DNA of 64,000 nucleotides from NCBI GenBank assembly GCA_023667845.1, contig JAMPIU010000073.1, forward strand, positions 62,001 to 126,000, read 5' to 3'. Both the position numbers and the translations under genes were made by a program. Below the pieces are notes generated by a model. That model made no database searches and was not told the origin of the DNA. It saw only the letters and a list, made by a program, of their open reading frames with translations. The DNA is from Dehalobacter sp. (GTDB taxonomy: Bacteria; Bacillota; Desulfitobacteriia; Desulfitobacteriales; Syntrophobotulaceae). Positions 63,112-64,000 of this stretch are shown one piece after another; position 1 is the stretch's first letter; each line of letters begins with the position of its first letter.

Positions 63112-64000
63112 TCAGACCTTCCCTTCAAAGGCCGCCGTCAGGGCTTCTTCACCGCTTAAGCCAGCCTTGTGAGCTCTATCAATATTTTCCATCATCTTTT
63201 TATAATCTTTGGGTATGATCTTCGTAAATCTTGCTGCGTAATCCGCCCAATTGTCCAGTACTTTTCGGCCTAGGGGGCTTCCCGTATGCGCCACATGTTT
63301 ACGAATCATTTCCCTGATTTCTTTCAGTTCCTTTTCCGAAGTGATTTTTTCCATAAGAATCAGAGACTTGTTGCAGTATATTTCCTCAAAATCCAGGATA
63401 TAGGCAACACCGCCAGACATACCCGCAGCAAAGTTCCGTCCTGTCTTACCCAGGATCACAACTTTTCCTCCGGTCATATATTCACAGCCATGGTCGCCGA
63501 CACCTTCAACAACCGCATTGACGCCGCTGTTCCGGACACAGAATCTTTCGCCGGCGATTCCGTTGATATAGGCTTCACCCGAAGTTGCGCCGTAGAAGGC
63601 AACATTGCCGATTAGAATATTCTTTGCTGGTTCAAAATCCGAAGTTTTTGGCGGATAGACCATGATTTTGCCACCCGAAAGGCCTTTGCCAATATAGTCA
63701 TTAGCATCACCCTCAAGTTCCAAGGACATGCCCTTGGGTGCGAACGCACCAAAGCTTTGACCTGCAGAACCAACAAAAGTCAGCTTAATGGTATCCTCAG
63801 GAAGCCCCTCTTCCCCGAAACGCTTGGTTATTTCACTGCCGACAATGGTTCCAACCACGCGGTCCACATTGTTGATCTTCAGTTTGGCCCGGATTGATTT
63901 TTTGTGTTCCAGGGCCGGTTTGCACATTCTTAAAAGCTTGCGCATATCCAGGGATTCTTCCAGTCCATGGTTTTGCTGCTGTGACTTAAATCTGCCGACA
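63112..64000 (-). CDS. gltB: Glutamate synthase large subunit, C-terminal part (cut by window edge)
   Basis: The last 295 codons of the large subunit. The frame stays open to the window edge ([18 protein letters not shown] precedes the first internal ATG), so that ATG is not the start. The visible part is the GXGXG beta-helix domain ([62 protein letters not shown]). The glutaminase and FMN domains are outside. Confidence 0.93.
   Translation of the reverse strand, partial: VGRFKSQQQNHGLEESLDMRKLLRMCKPALEHKKSIRAKLKINNVDRVVGTIVGSEITKRFGEEGLPEDTIKLTFVGSAGQSFGAFAPKGMSLELEGDANDYIGKGLSGGKIMVYPPKTSDFEPAKNILIGNVAFYGATSGEAYINGIAGERFCVRNSGVNAVVEGVGDHGCEYMTGGKVVILGKTGRNFAAGMSGGVAYILDFEEIYCNKSLILMEKITSEKELKEIREMIRKHVAHTGSPLGRKVLDNWADYAARFTKIIPKDYKKMMENIDRAHKAGLSGEEALTAAFEGKV

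Overview
The window looks like a chromosomal segment of a strictly anaerobic, low-to-mid GC Firmicute of the Desulfitobacteriaceae/Peptococcaceae type (Dehalobacter, Syntrophobotulus, Desulfosporosinus relatives). The basis is a CIRCE-controlled groESL, MurT/GatD, EndoAI/EndoA, Rex, an NADH-linked [FeFe]-hydrogenase, a selenocysteine formate dehydrogenase with NuoE/NuoF-like partners, several DMSO-reductase-family molybdoenzymes and a nearly complete molybdenum-cofactor pathway. The genus is inferred from gene content and sequence feel, not from a database match. Most genes lie on the minus strand.

Layout. 1-2.3 kb: the edge of hpt, a membrane-anchored unknown, a YmaF-like His-rich protein and a tiny holin-like toxin locus. 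2.3-5.5 kb: groEL, groES, a PII-like protein and mobA. 5.7-8.6 kb: a four-domain sulfur-transfer flavoprotein and its ArsR-type neighbour. 8.7-13.1 kb: DegV, a FabT-like regulator with its own operator, two small membrane proteins, a trypsin-fold protease and a NYN-domain protein. 13.3-19.2 kb: NAD-linked formate dehydrogenase (Sec-containing FdhA, NuoF-like, NuoE-like) and 5-formyl-THF cyclo-ligase, then a DnaA-box cluster beside an AT-rich tract. 19.5-29.2 kb: tRNA t6A genes (tsaD, rimI, tsaB, tsaE), an amidohydrolase, tex, the EndoAI/EndoA toxin pair and murT/gatD. 29.4 kb: a gamma-carbonic anhydrase.

30.0-43.7 kb is the metabolic centre of the window. It holds a Moco biosynthesis operon (moeA, a second molybdopterin-binding protein, moaA, moaC, mogA, mobB, MOSC) preceded by a structured leader with an intrinsic terminator. 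Next to it are two molybdoenzymes of the acetylene-hydratase-like branch, one of them with an FeS subunit and an NrfD-type membrane subunit, and a TrsS-like radical SAM protein. 44.2-48.7 kb: Rex, a near-perfect Rex operator and a trimeric NADH-linked [FeFe]-hydrogenase. 48.9-53.0 kb: an ene-reductase, a PhnP-like metallo-hydrolase, a DUF169-ferredoxin protein and a CCG-domain FeS oxidoreductase. 53.1-57.6 kb: rpoN and two DUF2064 paralogues with a GNAT and an HD protein. 57.9-58.7 kb: ArsR plus a NifX-like protein. 58.8-61.4 kb: a KaiC-like/PPDK_N fusion. 61.6 kb to the end: gltD and the 3' part of gltB.

How it fits together: formate, hydrogen and NADH are interconverted by two NuoEF-based modules; Rex ties hydrogenase expression to NADH/NAD; the Moco cluster supplies FdhA and the two molybdoenzymes; mobA and mobB supply guanylation for bis-MGD. 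Two sites with sigma-54 -24/-12 spacing, upstream of the membrane-linked molybdoenzyme operon and of one DUF2064 operon, suggest targets of the RpoN encoded here.
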